A DNA stretch of 64,000 bases from assembly GCA_964020155.1 (NCBI GenBank), contig OZ026555.1, forward strand, positions 5,130,795-5,194,794. Reading direction: 5' to 3'. A model generated the notes under the pieces. That model did no database searches and had not been told where the DNA came from. It saw only the letters and a program-made list of their open reading frames with translations. A program made the translations under genes and the position numbers. This stretch comes from Chondrilla cf. caribensis (Eukaryota > Porifera > Demospongiae > Chondrillida > Chondrillidae). Below are positions 46,186 to 58,261 of this stretch, piece by piece (the stretch's first letter is position 1; each line of letters starts with the position of its first letter).

Positions 46186-49100
46186 TAATAGTAGAGCACT
46201 AACCTCTTCGAGCATGGAAGAGAACCCAATTGAAGGAAAGTCTCTGGTGGAATTTCAGCTTCTCTAGAACGGTTTTCTCTGCACTTGTTCTAATTTCAAC
46301 TTCCTTAGCTTCCATATCAGAAATTGAATAAGTCTTCGATCGAACGTAACCACTTATCATCTCATGTAAAAATCCTGAACACAAATTAGATAGAAAATTA
46401 AACTAAAAGACACTCACCCACAGTACTGTACACCCACACCCATATGAATGCATGCGCACACACACGCATGCACGCACACACCTGGATCATCATGGAGAGT
46501 ATTCTCCTCCAACTTGAGCTCATTGATACATCTGAACCCATACCGTGCCAGGAACAGTCGCATTGCCTGGATAACATTTCGCTTCTCCTGTAACAGTAGG
46601 TCAGGGGGTGTGTCTTTCTTCACATCTGTATCGGAAGTAGTACCACTCCCCTTTCTACGTTGCCTGAGCCCATCACTGTTGGGGAGGGGTGGTTCGGCTG
46701 ACCCCTCCCTCCTAGCGAGGGCCCTCTCCACCTCCTCGCCCAACATGTCCAGCACCTCCTGCTTCCTGCTCACAAACCACTCCCTCAACTGCGGGCTGTG
46801 AGTGTCCACGTACTCAGCTATTCTCATCAACATCTTGGTGGGCTCTGTACTCTCCACGTTCCCTGTGCAAGTCAAAGGAATGGAATCATGGCACATTCTG
46901 CTATTTCCAGCTCAAATTTGCAGCCATGCCTGGGGTAGTCCCAGAGGATGCCACAGTGGAGCTGGGTTAAAGGGGGTGGGGCGGGGTGGGGCATCTACTA
47001 TCACTCCTTTTGACCAAATACCCACTCCTTGATTCTCACCTTCAATCCAACCTCTAGGGATGGCCTCTGTACACACCCCATGTCCACAACCCTCTGTACA
47101 CACCCCAAACCACGACCCTCTGTACACACCCCATACCCACGACCCTCTGTACACACCCTATATCCGCAACCCTCTGTACACCCCCAGAGGGTGGGGCATA
47201 CCTTGTCCGCAGAGAAGGTCGTTTTGGAGGGACTCAGCCTTCTCACTGTCTTCCACGAGATACTTCCGTACTAACTTCTTCAACAGGCCGAAGAAGAGCA
47301 TGACATAGGCATCATTGATGATGGGGACGTCCCAGTGCCCTAACACATCCTGAGACCGAGGGAGGGGACAGAGACCAGTATATGCGAGGATCAGGGGGGA
47401 ATGGACCACTAGCAGCAGGACAAGAAACAAGACATACCTTGAAGAGGTGCTCTACAAACTCCATCTGGTCCACAAGAGACATTTTCTTGAAGTCTCTCTG
47501 CACTGCATCTTCATAATGTTTGTTGAAGTTGCCGAAGAATCCCTCAACCATCCCATCAATGAAAAATACTACACAATGCAGAAATCAATCGCCATAACAA
47601 CTGACAGTAGTGCACCATAGCAACAGGATGTCAACATACTGGAGTACAACATTCTGTGAATCACTTTCAATTTTGTGATGCAGCTGTACTTGGGGGCGGT
47701 GTCTCGTATAAGCCCAAGCTCTGCCTCCAGTTCCGGCTCCAAGGTCTGCTTGACCCCCATCATGGTCTCCATGAACTTGGCCGAGTCCCCCACAGGCATG
47801 CAGGACACGTAGCGGTACCAGTTCATCAGGTTATAGTAGATGTTGCCCCTCACCAGCCCCAGCATGTTGCCGATGTAAGGTTTGTAGGATTCAATGATAG
47901 TGGGAGGGACGTGACACACCCTCAGTGTCAAGGTATACACCTGCGCACACGTGAGGACAGACGTATGGGGGAGGACAATGTATATGTAGTAATACTTGTA
48001 ACTGTGCTGTATGCGCCACACCCACCTATGTGACACACCTGCCAAGTAAGACACACATCTATGCGCCATACACTCAAGTGACACGCCCACCAAGTGAGCC
48101 ACTCACCAAATGACACACCCACCAAGTGACGCACCCACCAAGTGAGACACTCAACAAGTGACACACCCACCAAGTGACACACCCACCAGGTGACACACCC
48201 ACCTATGTGACATACTCACTTTAGTGTACACACACATGTACATACGTACCTCAGTATAGGCCCTCGAGGCAAATGAAAACGTCAAAGGAGACGTAACTCC
48301 AGAATAGCTCTCAACTATATTGGAGTTGTCCCATAAAATTGCTCGTCCTCCTATAGTCTTGTAGTCATAGAAACAAAATGGTGGGAGTGTCACAATAGGG
48401 CGTGTCTGCAAGCAGTACAGCACCCCGCCCTCCACAGCCCACTCGAAGTCTTGGGGTGACCCCATCTTCTTCTCCAACTCAACCAGTAACTTTGCAATCT
48501 CCACTGCTGTACTGTCCGAAATAGAAACCTCCTTTTCATATCCCTTGGCCACACCCACTTTCTGAACCCCACCCTCCTCAGCCTGTACCATCATTTCCTC
48601 CTTAGCAACCACTTCCTTAGTAACAGTGAATTCAGTCCTGTCGACCTACACCATGTACAGAGCAGCCTCACCACACCACATAGAGACCACAGTGAGCAGT
48701 GCACAAACCTCAATTCTGTCCCCTTCCAGTTCTCCTCCCACTATTCCCTCACCCAGTCCGAACACTGATTCGATGAAGACACAGTTACCAGAGACAGGCT
48801 TGAGGGGATGCCGTGAGAAAGCCACTCCACTGGACTCCGAGGACACCATCACCTGAGTACAGTATACAGGTACATCAGTGTGTGGGACACAGCAGGCTCT
48901 GGTGAGAGTGTACAGGTACATCAGTGTGTGGGACACAGCAGGCTTTGGTGAGAGTGTACAGGTACATCAGTGTGTGGGACACAGCAGGCTGTGGTGAGGG
49001 TGTTAAGTGATGAAGCAAACCTGAATAATGACTGCCATATTAAGACTGGTCAATGGGAGTCCAACCTCAAGACGATGTGACATCACACGAGTTGAGAAAC

Positions 49101-49995
49101 AAGAGGCCCAACATCTCCTTAATGATAGCAAAACTGCTTCACTTCCTTTTTGAAAGAGGTAGGACTCAAACTGACCTATGAAGATGAGAGGAAGGCCACA
49201 TTGAACTCCATTACAAGTGTATTCAAATTACAGCTTTGTCATGTGACTTCAGTGCTTTGTCATGTGACTTCAGAGCATTGTCATGTGACTAAACATGACC
49301 ACAACAAACAAAACTGACCTGCAAATGAATGAGCTCCAGAGTCCTCGTCTGTTCCGCTAGACCTCACAGCGACAAAATGGCCTTTCAAAGGCTCTTCGGA
49401 TATCCGAGACAGAATATCATCCTCCAGATTAGGAGGGATTGGAGAAGACAGAATGCTGTCCTGGACGTGTTTGCAGCTCTTGTTCAGGTCAGCGGGGTCC
49501 ACCTGCAACACCCTCTGCAGCTTGTTTGCCTGAGGCAACCACAGTATCACATGGAGTAAGAACACTACTTACGTGATTTGCTTAATAAATGGATCTAATC
49601 GTGGATATATTTTATATTGGAAAATAGACAAATAATGAATAGTACGAATATTAATAAGTTTTAAATCGGCAATGAATCTAATTAACTACAATTTTTGTTT
49701 CGAGTATTGTAACTCCAACTAAACTACGAACGAAAGTAATGATTTTGTATCGCATAGGTAAACCACCCAAATTCTAAAGCAAATAACATCTTAGCAATGT
49801 CCATACTATGATCGACAGTAGATGTACCTTGATGAAGTGCTGGAAAGCAGCGGACGTGACACAAATCCAACTTGGAACATTACAAGAATACTCGTTTGAG
49901 AGCCTCCACAGGTTCAATGCTTTACCACCAACTTGGCCAACCAACGGCGCTGGGAACGTGTCCTCAAACACAATGAATGGGGAGTCGTCCGCCAT
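44788..49995 (-). CDS. PEP-synthase / rifampicin-phosphotransferase-like dikinase (973 aa)
   Basis: Eighteen exons (minus, 5' to 3'): 49828-49995, 49319-49529, 49021-49175, 48709-48852, 48250-48645, 47640-47940, 47438-47568, 47202-47349, 47040-47066, 46482-46862, 46204-46374, 45926-46044, 45741-45857, 45575-45676, 45318-45419, 45104-45198, 44939-45026, 44788-44853. N-terminus: PPDK/PEP-synthase ATP-grasp ([61 protein letters not shown]). Middle: helical region. C-terminus: swivelling phosphohistidine domain ([34 protein letters not shown]) with the presumed catalytic His927, ending at about 970. The PEP/pyruvate TIM barrel of bacterial PpsA is absent; order and size match rifampicin phosphotransferases and metazoan proteins labelled putative PEP synthase. 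Expected chemistry is ATP-dependent His phosphorylation and transfer to an unknown acceptor. Seventeen introns exclude bacterial contamination. A start 11 codons upstream (50028) is possible. Confidence 0.88.
45241..45313. repeat. (CA)n microsatellite, dikinase intron 15
   Basis: About 36 CA units beside the exon 15 donor. Confidence 0.95.
45430..45565. repeat. Short tandem repeats in dikinase intron 14
   Basis: About six irregular units of 20-24 bp containing gacactcatgCCacacccatt. Confidence 0.8.
46068..46186. repeat. (GT)n microsatellite, dikinase intron 11
   Basis: GT tract with gtttgtgtgttt and gcgtgtgcgt interruptions. Confidence 0.93.
47068..47185. repeat. Minisatellite in dikinase intron 8
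   Basis: About five units of 26 bp (cctctgtacacaccccatac with variants) between the 27-nt micro-exon 9 and exon 8. Confidence 0.85.
48020..48215. repeat. CAAGTGACACACCCAC repeats, dikinase intron 5
   Basis: About ten irregular 16-18 bp units. Confidence 0.88.
48880..49000. repeat. 46-bp repeat, dikinase intron 3
   Basis: Two and a half units containing acaggtacatcagtgtgtgg and gacacagcaggct. Confidence 0.88.
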
Positions 49996-50173
49996 TTCAT
50001 TACATAGGTTTCGGCTCCAGTATTTCAAATGGGAACGAGAATAATCCCCGCCCCTCGACTATTTGTATCCTGCACATGCGTCATCTGTGAGAAAATTTGT
50101 CCACGGGACACCTGCCCTCCCCACTGAGATTGAGTGTACACTGTAGGTGTTCTACTGCGCACATCAGAGCCCC
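49996..50173. promoter_or_regulatory. Presumed bidirectional promoter, dikinase/NRF1
   Basis: 178 bp between divergent start codons. It includes tgcacatgcgtc at 50071-50082, about 9 of 12 matches to the NRF1 consensus YGCGCAYGCGCR, so feedback by NRF1 is conceivable but weak. Confidence 0.4.
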
Positions 50174-52385
50174 ATGGATCAAAATTCGAACTCGGTACAG
50201 CACGATATAGGGGTACATACGTCCACGTCCGATGGGACATCTCTGGAACTGCCCGTTACTTCACAGAACAATGAACCTGACAGAGAAACACTATCGCTCA
50301 GCATTGGAGATAGTGGCCCGGGGATTGGGAGGCCCACGTCGTCTCGTGGGCTGATTTCCAGATCTCAACACAGCACTGGTGACCATTCCTTCCTCTCCAT
50401 GGAACTAGGAGACGATAGCTCAGTTCAAATACGTTCCTTGGCTGGGGGGAGCCAAGAAGACTCCTTGGTGCTAACAACTGACCACATTCACCCTTTCAGC
50501 GAGGTGGACAGGCTTCCCGTCAACAACACATCAGTAGCAGAAACCAATTCTCCTGTTGCTTCTGGCCTTCAGTCGACTCATGGCACCATTGGTTTGAGAT
50601 CTTTGAGCTCACTGGATTATGCAGGTAGTCTGGATGTTGGAGAGCAGGACTCCCGAACGCATAGACAGAATGTCAGTTCTCTCCATCTTTCACAAGGGCC
50701 ACAGAGGAAACGCCACCATCCTCAGTCTGACAGTGAGCCATCTTCCCCTGACCACGAAGGGTATGAGCCCAACATCACCTCACAACTCTTGGCAGAGAGC
50801 ATACTTCAGGGTGGAGACCTCACCAGCCGGTTGGCTACTTCGGGACCGATTGGTATGTTGGGCGAGCACAATTTTATTTTGCATGTGTATAAGTAAATAC
50901 ACACATATTGTACATATTTACATGTGTGCATAGTCTATGAAATGTACTATGTATCTGCAATCAAGCCCCTATTGCACTCATGTACCACAGTGCTGTACTT
51001 CCTGTATTACTGTATTGTGCCCACTGTACCACCGTACTGTGCTTCCTGTGACATTGTATTGCATTGTACTTCCTGTGACATTATACTTCTTTGTTACAGG
51101 GATGGCTGCTGCTGCTGCCATATCAAGTAACCGAAAGAAGAAGAAACCGTATTCCTTTGAGTCCAATCCAGCTTTGAGGAAAAGACATAAAACAAAGTTA
51201 TTGAAGCGGTTGAAAGACACTTTAGATGAGTTTACCACTCGAGTGGGTCTCCAGGCATGTGTGGTGGTGTACCAACCTGGAAAGGCCGGAGCAGAGTTCA
51301 ATATATACGGTGCAGATCCACTGAGTATGGTCATCCAAAAACACAAGAACGAGATCATCAGTGAAGTGGACAGCACTCTGACACAAGGCATGTCCATACC
51401 ACCAGAACCTGTGGATCAGCATGTCAACCTATTTGAGCTCCCTCCACTGATTTTCGACGGGATACCCACTCCAGTTAGTAAGATGACCCAGTCCCAACTG
51501 AGAACATTCATTCCCTTGATGCTCAAGTACTCTCAGAATAGAGGCAAACCTGGATGGGGGAAGGAGAACCACAAGCCTATCTGGTGGCCTGAAAACCTAC
51601 CATGGGAAAATATCCGATCAGATCCCCGTCCACCCGAGGAACGCGTCACCCCGTGGACAGATGCCATGAGGCAGATAGTGCTCAGTTGCTATGCATATCA
51701 CGGGAGGATAGACCTACTTCCAGAGGTGAACGCAGACCAGAACACTGAGGAGGAGAACTCGGAAATGACTCGCCAGCTTCAGGAACAGATGACCGAGGTG
51801 GAACGGCAACAAGATGGACTGGGGCAAGATAGTCACTTGGCTATTAGCACAGCGGAGAATTCTCAAGTGTACGTCGATACAGGAGAGGGGGGAGATGACG
51901 AGGATAGCGGTTTGGCTACACTCAGCGACTCAACTCTAGCGGAAACAGCGGCTCGGCTGCAGCAAGCCGCCGACGAAACTGGACAGGTACAATATGCCAC
52001 GCAGACAGTAACTGTTTGTGAGAAGGATGCCAAAGCATTGGGCCAGCCGGCAGGAACCACAACAACTGTCCTCCTGACTGCTTATCCTGGGGGTCATCGC
52101 ATACCAGATGAGAGTAATGTACAGGACCTTCTCCACCAGCAGGACACGGAGGAAGTCAACGATCAGGATGGTGCTCAAAGTAGAACCAACTCCACATCAG
52201 TCATCATAGACACCAGTTCAGTTTTCCCTGTGCAGAGTGATCGACAAGACACTGCTGACAATCTCCAGACAGTGGATCAGTACCTGAACAAGACTTCCAG
52301 TGATGTGTGTCTCTCTCAGCCCTTGAGTCAGGCTGACATTGCTCTAGTGTCTCAGTACATGACAGCGGCAAAGTCCAACCAGTAG
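50174..52385 (+). CDS. NRF1: Nuclear respiratory factor 1 transcription factor
   Basis: Two coding exons: 50174-50852 and 51100-52385; 654 aa (human 503). Exon 2 opens with GMAAAAAISS, as in vertebrate NRF1, then the basic NLS-like RKKKKPYSFESNP and the DNA-binding/dimerisation region of about 180 residues: RLKDTLDEFTTRVG, IPTPVSKMTQSQLRTFIP, MLKYSQNRGKPGWGKE, KPIWWPENLPWENIRSD and a conserved end before LLPEV. NRF1 is a nuclear bZIP-like factor that binds GC-rich palindromes and drives genes for mitochondrial respiration and growth. The N-terminal part (about 226 residues, Ser-rich with an acidic QSDSEPSSPDHEGYEP motif before the core) is far longer than in vertebrates. The C-terminal Gln/Thr-rich part fits the activation domain. 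Poly(A) signal at 52537-52542. Confidence 0.95.
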
Positions 52386-52536
52386 CAGGCCGGGAGAATT
52401 CATCAATTTTTACATTCTTGTTTCATACTTATTTGTGGCATCAGCGTATGTATATATTGTGTTGTGGTATACATGTCCAATCCTCTTATCCAAATGATTT
52501 GTGTTCGCAATCAAAACCTCAATATTTTGAAATAGC

Positions 52537-52542
52537 AATAAA
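52537..52542 (+). terminator. Poly(A) signal AATAAA for NRF1
   Basis: Canonical hexamer about 150 bases after the NRF1 stop codon. Confidence 0.7.
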
Positions 52543-52763
52543 TGAAACATGATTATAATGGTGGTCGAATGTTACACTAAACAGCTACCTCGGTACCACA
52601 TACATAACTGTGATGAGGTAATTGATGTAGATAGTGATACATGGGATATGGGATAAATGCTGAGTTAGGTATATACGTGGATTGGATAAATATGGCAATC
52701 AATGTTATAATACTGAAAAAGACAATTTACAAACAATGTATTGAATATTTCACATATATGATG

Positions 52764-53018
52764 TTACTTTTTCTTTTTCTTCTTAGTTGTAGCTCCTTCC
52801 CAGCGATAGCCTCTAAAGGTTAAAAAGTCCACTGCATCGTGCGATATGTAGTATGCATTCGACATGGCAGCCGGACTGAAGAGGTCTGGAGGAGGCTGCT
52901 TCTTCTTATCTTTGCCTTTCTTGGAAGATTTCTTTTTGGGACTTTTAGAGGTTTTCTTTGAAGTTGATTTCTTTGTTTTCTTTGTGGGCTGTAGGGTACC
53001 AGTGAAATGTATGAACAT
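52764..53018 (-). CDS. SMKR1: Small lysine-rich protein 1
   Basis: An 84-codon frame. From about residue 11 it is Lys-rich (KKTKK, SPKKKSSKKGKDKKK), then PPPDLFSPAAMSNAYYISHDAVDFLTFRGYRWEG and a poly-Lys end. This matches the recalled vertebrate SMKR1 pattern of a short Lys-rich stretch followed by DILSPAAMLNLYYIAHN and RGFHWPGA. Function is not established. An acceptor (ctacag) lies just before PTKKTKK (about 52988), so the first ten residues may be intron and the real start may be in an upstream exon; an ATG followed by gtcaaa at about 53045-53050 is one candidate. It sits tail to tail with NRF1. Confidence 0.8.
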   Translation of the reverse strand: MFIHFTGTLQPTKKTKKSTSKKTSKSPKKKSSKKGKDKKKQPPPDLFSPAAMSNAYYISHDAVDFLTFRGYRWEGATTKKKKKK

Positions 53019-53049
53019 GTTACTTTACAACTTGCAAACATGTTTGACC

Positions 53050-53600
53050 ATAGATTGCGAGTATCTATTATAATATGGTTTGACTACACAGGTCACCCAT
53101 GGACAGTAGATATAGGTTATCATCTGGATCTATTCATTAGGTTTACTGCTCAGATTATATCATAGCATAGATGATAGATACTAGAATCCGGGGTTTGAGC
53201 AGCTATGGACAGATTCATGGTCATCGTGTAGCCTGCCATCTCTTTACGAACAGTCGACGGTCATATAGTGACGTTGTCACTGCGGACGTTAACATGGCCG
53301 TGTCTTTCGTTCTACATAGGTGATCTTGCTAAAGGAAGAAGGAAAAACGCTTACCATCTGATCAAAGCTCGCGACAGCAGTAGCGTCGGTCGTCTTCTCA
53401 CCAGTAGCACTTTGTCGAGGCGAGGGCTCGTACACTGTTGGCATTTATCGTTCACTGAGTTCACGCCATTGTAGTGGTATCCATAGTAACAGTGCTCCTA
53501 TGAATTTCATTAATCCTTCCGTTATATACAAAGTGATTACATAAATACAGTAATTATTACAGAATTTGCAAGTTGTGGGGACAATTTGCGAGTGTTTTAG
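53050..53600. other. Intergenic, no gene recognised
   Basis: A 68-codon plus-strand frame (53268-53474) has no recognisable family and no splice support. The stretch probably contains the SMKR1 promoter and the DENND6 3' UTR. Confidence 0.5.
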
Positions 53601-53603
53601 AAA

Positions 53604-54515
53604 CTATGAAAATACAAAATCTTGTGATTTCACAGCTCCTTTCAGATCTTCTGGGAGTTGAGAAATGATGAGCTGTACTTGAGCCTTGAGCCCCTGCAGT
53701 GTGACTTGGCTGATCGAAGGATGCTGGTTGGAGGCCTCCAACTGGTGGGATTGGATCAATGAGAGTAACAGTACTAGCTGACAATGTGCGGGCAATGAAT
53801 TAAAGCCTTGCAAACTTGAATTATATCATATTATCTAGTTTTCTGAGAGCTAAGGTCTTATGACATTCAACTATAGGGACACTACAACCACTAGCAAGGA
53901 TGTCATGGCCACTCACAAGACATCGTTTCACTCGTAACAGGAAATCCACAATTTCTATCTCTTGCTTGCCTTTCAACCAGAATAGTACATCCTGTAAATA
54001 ATAGATATTGCATGTTGAACCAGTGCCTCTGTGTTCTCCATGCTGCCCCACCCATGTGGGTGGAGTGACTCACAGCTCGACACAGCAGATCAAGGTGCAA
54101 CAGACGTAGCTTCTGATCAGCTTCCTGTCTTCTGTAGCCAAACCATCCCATAAAGTTAGGTGTTTGGAAGAACCGCCTATTAGCAAGCAAACAAGTAATG
54201 AAGAAGCTCCTTGGAGCTATCCCACCAGTGGCATCTCAATGCAGGACAAACACACCTGTAGAGATCAGGCCAATTCCCTTTGACCTTGGAGGTCAGTTGT
54301 GGACCATTGATCTCAAGTGATCGTAGGAAATTGTCGACATCAAACTGCTTCAATTGAGGTGGGAGTTTCCATGGTAACACATCTCGTTTTAAAGGCATAA
54401 GGCTGGCCAGGTACCTCTCCTACAGTTCAAGGGAAGCAAACCTACTAACTAGGTGGGTTAGACCGCGGGAGGACACAATACAACCCAAACAGTACACACA
54501 CACACACACACACAT

Positions 54516-54559
<44 letters not shown>

Positions 54560-54594
54560 ATGTACACACACAAGCACATGCCTGCACATACACA

Positions 54595-54662
<68 letters not shown>

Positions 54663-56330
54663 AAGGGTATGACAAAGCTAGTGGTCAGCTCCAACGCATG
54701 CTTGTATATAATAACATTCTGTGCTTCTAGTGGACGCTTCCCTGGAAGAGATTCGCTGTTGGAGAGCAGTTTGTAGAGAGTTCGATCACTTCTCAGACAA
54801 GGTTTATATGAGGTATATAAACCTGAAACAGCAAAGACACAGTAGAATACACACGTTAATGGAATACTATGTCGTGCGCACACACACACACACACACACA
54901 CAGTCATACCTGGCTTAGATGGTACTTCGTCTGTTCCTGACATAGCTCCACTGTTTCTACGACTATAGAGACCTTTGGCAGTAGACACTATAGTTCATTG
55001 ACAAAAAAACAAAGTAAACAAGACTAGGCAGGGTCAATGGGACTATACAGTATTATGTACATATACTGGATTTCGGATAGGCTGACCCTCACAACCAAGT
55101 GGAACTACATCTAGGGTTGACAGAAGGCTACTCACACTTTCCTGAGGAATGAGTGGTCTCTCCTAATCTGAGTACGTGCGGCCAGTGGTCCAGTGCCTTG
55201 TTGAAGAATGGGTTCGTCACTCCAATGATCATTGCTGGTCTGAATGCAGGCAATGGATAGAAGTGGAAGTAGAAAGGAAAGTGAAGTGGCAATAGAAATG
55301 GAAATGGAAGTGGAAATCAGGTGTAATAAAAATGGAAATGGATGTGGAAGCGAAAGAGAAATATAAATGGAAGTCTAGTATTGTATCAGTGCAGTAATTT
55401 TATGTATTAACCACTTACCCACACACTCATACACCCACCCACACACACCACACACACACTCATACACCCACACACTCATACCCCCCCCACACACACACTC
55501 ATACACCCACACACTCATACGCCCACACACCCACACCCACACACCCACCACATATACCCACTTCATACATACACACATGCATACTAGTCTTACTTACGGA
55601 GCTTGTGTTTTAGTTGTAATGTCTTTAAACTCTGTATCATGTATGGTGAAGTATGGCCTGTAGTCACTCATGTACTTGAGAGGACGAATGAGGCTCACAA
55701 GAGCCTCCACTGCTTGCGCAACTAGTGTTGGAGATGGCGCAATCACTACAATAGGCTGAATGCAATACAACAGAGGTAGCACTCCACAACAGTACATGCT
55801 GTAAGACCAGCTCCGGCTCACCTCACACAATAGCACGATCTCCCAAAGCAACTCAAAATGGGCTAAAACTGGTCTCAGCAACCTGCAAACGAGACATGCT
55901 AGTACATACATGCAAGTACGTACGTACGTATATGCACGTGCTTTAATGTATGTATGTTTGTTTCTGGATGCATGCTTGAAGTACACTGATAGGATGCGAT
56001 GGAGTCTATTGAGCAATAACACACCAGTTGGAAGCACTCACTGGTAGAAGTTGATCTGGCTGATGTTAGGGATGAGTAGTGTGGTTGGTGATCGCGGCAC
56101 TGCTTCAGTGAGGGCTCGAACACTGGAGGAATGGTCGGATTTGGTTGGTATCCGCAAATGAATGACATTACCCATGGCAGGTAGGGACAGGATTTTCCCA
56201 GGAGTTGGGTGGGGCCAGTTATCAATGTTGTGACAAGCTGAAAGGGCAAGGACAGGCAACATGTGCCTGACACTGTATGTGTATGATTGTATTAACACTG
56301 GTGTGTGTGTGTGTATGTGTGTGTGTGTGT

Positions 56331-56407
<77 letters not shown>

Positions 56408-56989
56408 TGTGTGTGTGTGTGTGCGTGCGTGCGTGTGTGTGCATTTGATTAGGATTAATGTCAGGACTCCAAACTGATGTGACTGATAGATGTGATGTAC
56501 TAAGCTGTAGAAGGAGCAGCCAGCACCAGCTAGCTCCATCATGCACCTGGAACTCACCTGCTTCTAGAGCTGTTAGCCCATTCTCAAAATACTCTGGAGC
56601 CATCAGTTTCACCAGTTCGTAGAACAGTGAATGGTAAGGGAGGGAGGTCAGGACCACCACTGACTTTTGAAAATATCCTCTCTTGTTGTCAGGGTCCCGA
56701 ACTTGACGGAAATATGAGTAACCATAGTAATGAGTAGTGTCCGCCTGGAGGTGGAGTACGTATAATATTATGTAGACGCAGTCATCAGAGCTGGAAACAG
56801 TTACTAGCACAGAGACACACGCAGTCATCAGAGCTGGAAACAGTTACTACACACACCATGCATTGTCACAGGAGACATCTGATAGAGACACACGCAGGTA
56901 TACCTCCCCGAGGTGTGACAGACTTTGTGGTTACCAACAAAAAAATTAGAAATTTCTGCTGCTGGACACCACAGCATACACAGGATACC

Positions 56990-57032
<43 letters not shown>

Positions 57033-58191
57033 CACTGTGAGTTCACCATGAAATTAGGATGTGTGCCATGAATCTCATATCTGTGGTTGAAATCACATCC
57101 ACCATTCCCAGATCCATTACGTCTTATTCTAAAATGGAACTGTGAATCTCCAAGTTGACCTGAAATATCAGTGACAGTGTGGAAATGGGTAAGAGCAATA
57201 GTACATCAGTTGTCACAACTTTCACGTACTAGAATTGGAATCTGGAAAAGCTAAATAACAAATGTTTGTTTTCTGCAAGCAAAAATAAAAGCAATAAGAC
57301 ACAAAGTAACAAAATGATGGTAGCAGCTAGATAACAGCAACATGCACAGTATTATGTACCTAAAGGTAACACACACACACAGTACATATGTACCTAAAGG
57401 TAACACACACAGTACATATGTACCTAACAGTAACACACACACACAGTACATATGTACCTAAAGGTAACACACACACACAGTACATATGTACCTAAAGGTA
57501 ACACACACAGTACATATGTACCTAACAGTAACACACACACACAGTACATATGTACCTAAAGGTAACACACACAGTACATATGTACCTAATGGTAACACAC
57601 ACAGTACATATGTACCTAACGGTAACACACACAGTACATATGTACCTAAGGTAACACACACTGTACATATGTACCTAAGGTAACACACACTGTACATATG
57701 TACCTAACGGTAACACACACAGTACATATGATGTATAGCAACTGTGACAGTCAATACTAGCAACCATGGCAACTAATTAGATTACAAATGGGTCTTACTT
57801 CTTGAGATGAGAGTGGGAAGTCCTTGGGATAAATATCCTGGTTGAGAGAATGACAAGAAAACAAGACAATCAAAAGTACATGCTGTATTTATTCACGGAT
57901 TACACGACTACATATGCACGAGTCAAATCAGTCACAGTGTTTTGTGGATAACTCCGTTTATGCACGGTATTCTAACTACTAATAAAGGGAATCTATCTAT
58001 CCGTGAATCGACCCCCAGTGTCTTGGGCGCCTTCGTGCGTTGACTTCACTGACCTCAATGGCTTGTCCTAACTCTAGATCAAAAGTAACGACACACACAC
58101 ATGAGACCCAGTGGTTTAGGCTGTTCCATTGACCATTCCTAACAGGCTTCTCTGGTATATAACTAGCATTCGATGGAAGAGATTCCGCCAT
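53604..58191 (-). CDS. DENND6: DENN domain-containing protein 6 (FAM116)
   Basis: Fifteen exons (minus, 5' to 3'): 58054-58191, 57799-57837, 57230-57272, 57047-57159, 56558-56744, 56042-56237, 55822-55882, 55598-55755, 55136-55239, 54910-54987, 54662-54822, 54256-54419, 54074-54176, 53917-53991, 53604-53741; 585 aa (human DENND6A about 608). Landmarks in family order: [37 protein letters not shown]...[122 protein letters not shown]6 proteins are guanine-nucleotide exchange factors for endosomal Rabs (Rab14 in vertebrates) and affect recycling of adhesion proteins. Present as a single A/B-type gene. It is divergent from NOPCHAP1 with only 70 bp between start codons. Confidence 0.95.
54497..54661. 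repeat. (CA)n compound microsatellite, DENND6 intron 11
   Basis: The tract reaches the exon 11 donor itself: on the minus strand the donor is gtgtgt, the first unit of the repeat. Confidence 0.93.
55265..55560. repeat. GGAAATGGAAGT tract and CACACCCA repeats, DENND6 intron 8
   Basis: Purine-rich irregular tract (55265-55375), then irregular cacactcatacacccac repeats (55415-55560). Confidence 0.85.
56300..56442. repeat. (GT)n microsatellite, DENND6 intron 5
   Basis: About 65 GT units with gtatgt interruptions. Confidence 0.95.
57350..57732. repeat. About 30-bp minisatellite, DENND6 intron 2
   Basis: About twelve units of taacacacacagtacatatg plus tacctaaagg; the inner gtacatatgtac is itself a palindrome. 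Confidence 0.93.
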
Positions 58192-58261
58192 TGCTGAACG
58201 GCTAAACAAAGCTCATTTCAACTCCAAAATTAAAAGAAACGGAACTGGAAACTAATATGGA
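58192..58261. promoter_or_regulatory. Presumed bidirectional promoter, DENND6/NOPCHAP1
   Basis: Only 70 bp separate the two divergent start codons, so promoter elements and both 5' UTRs must be compressed or overlap. Confidence 0.5.

Noticed and set aside
44788..49995. Bacterial contamination as the source of the dikinase
   Set aside because: Eighteen exons with consistent phases and flanking animal genes on the same sequence.
53268..53474. 68-codon plus-strand frame
   Set aside because: No family resemblance, no splice signals tying it to anything, and it lies in the SMKR1/DENND6 intergenic region.
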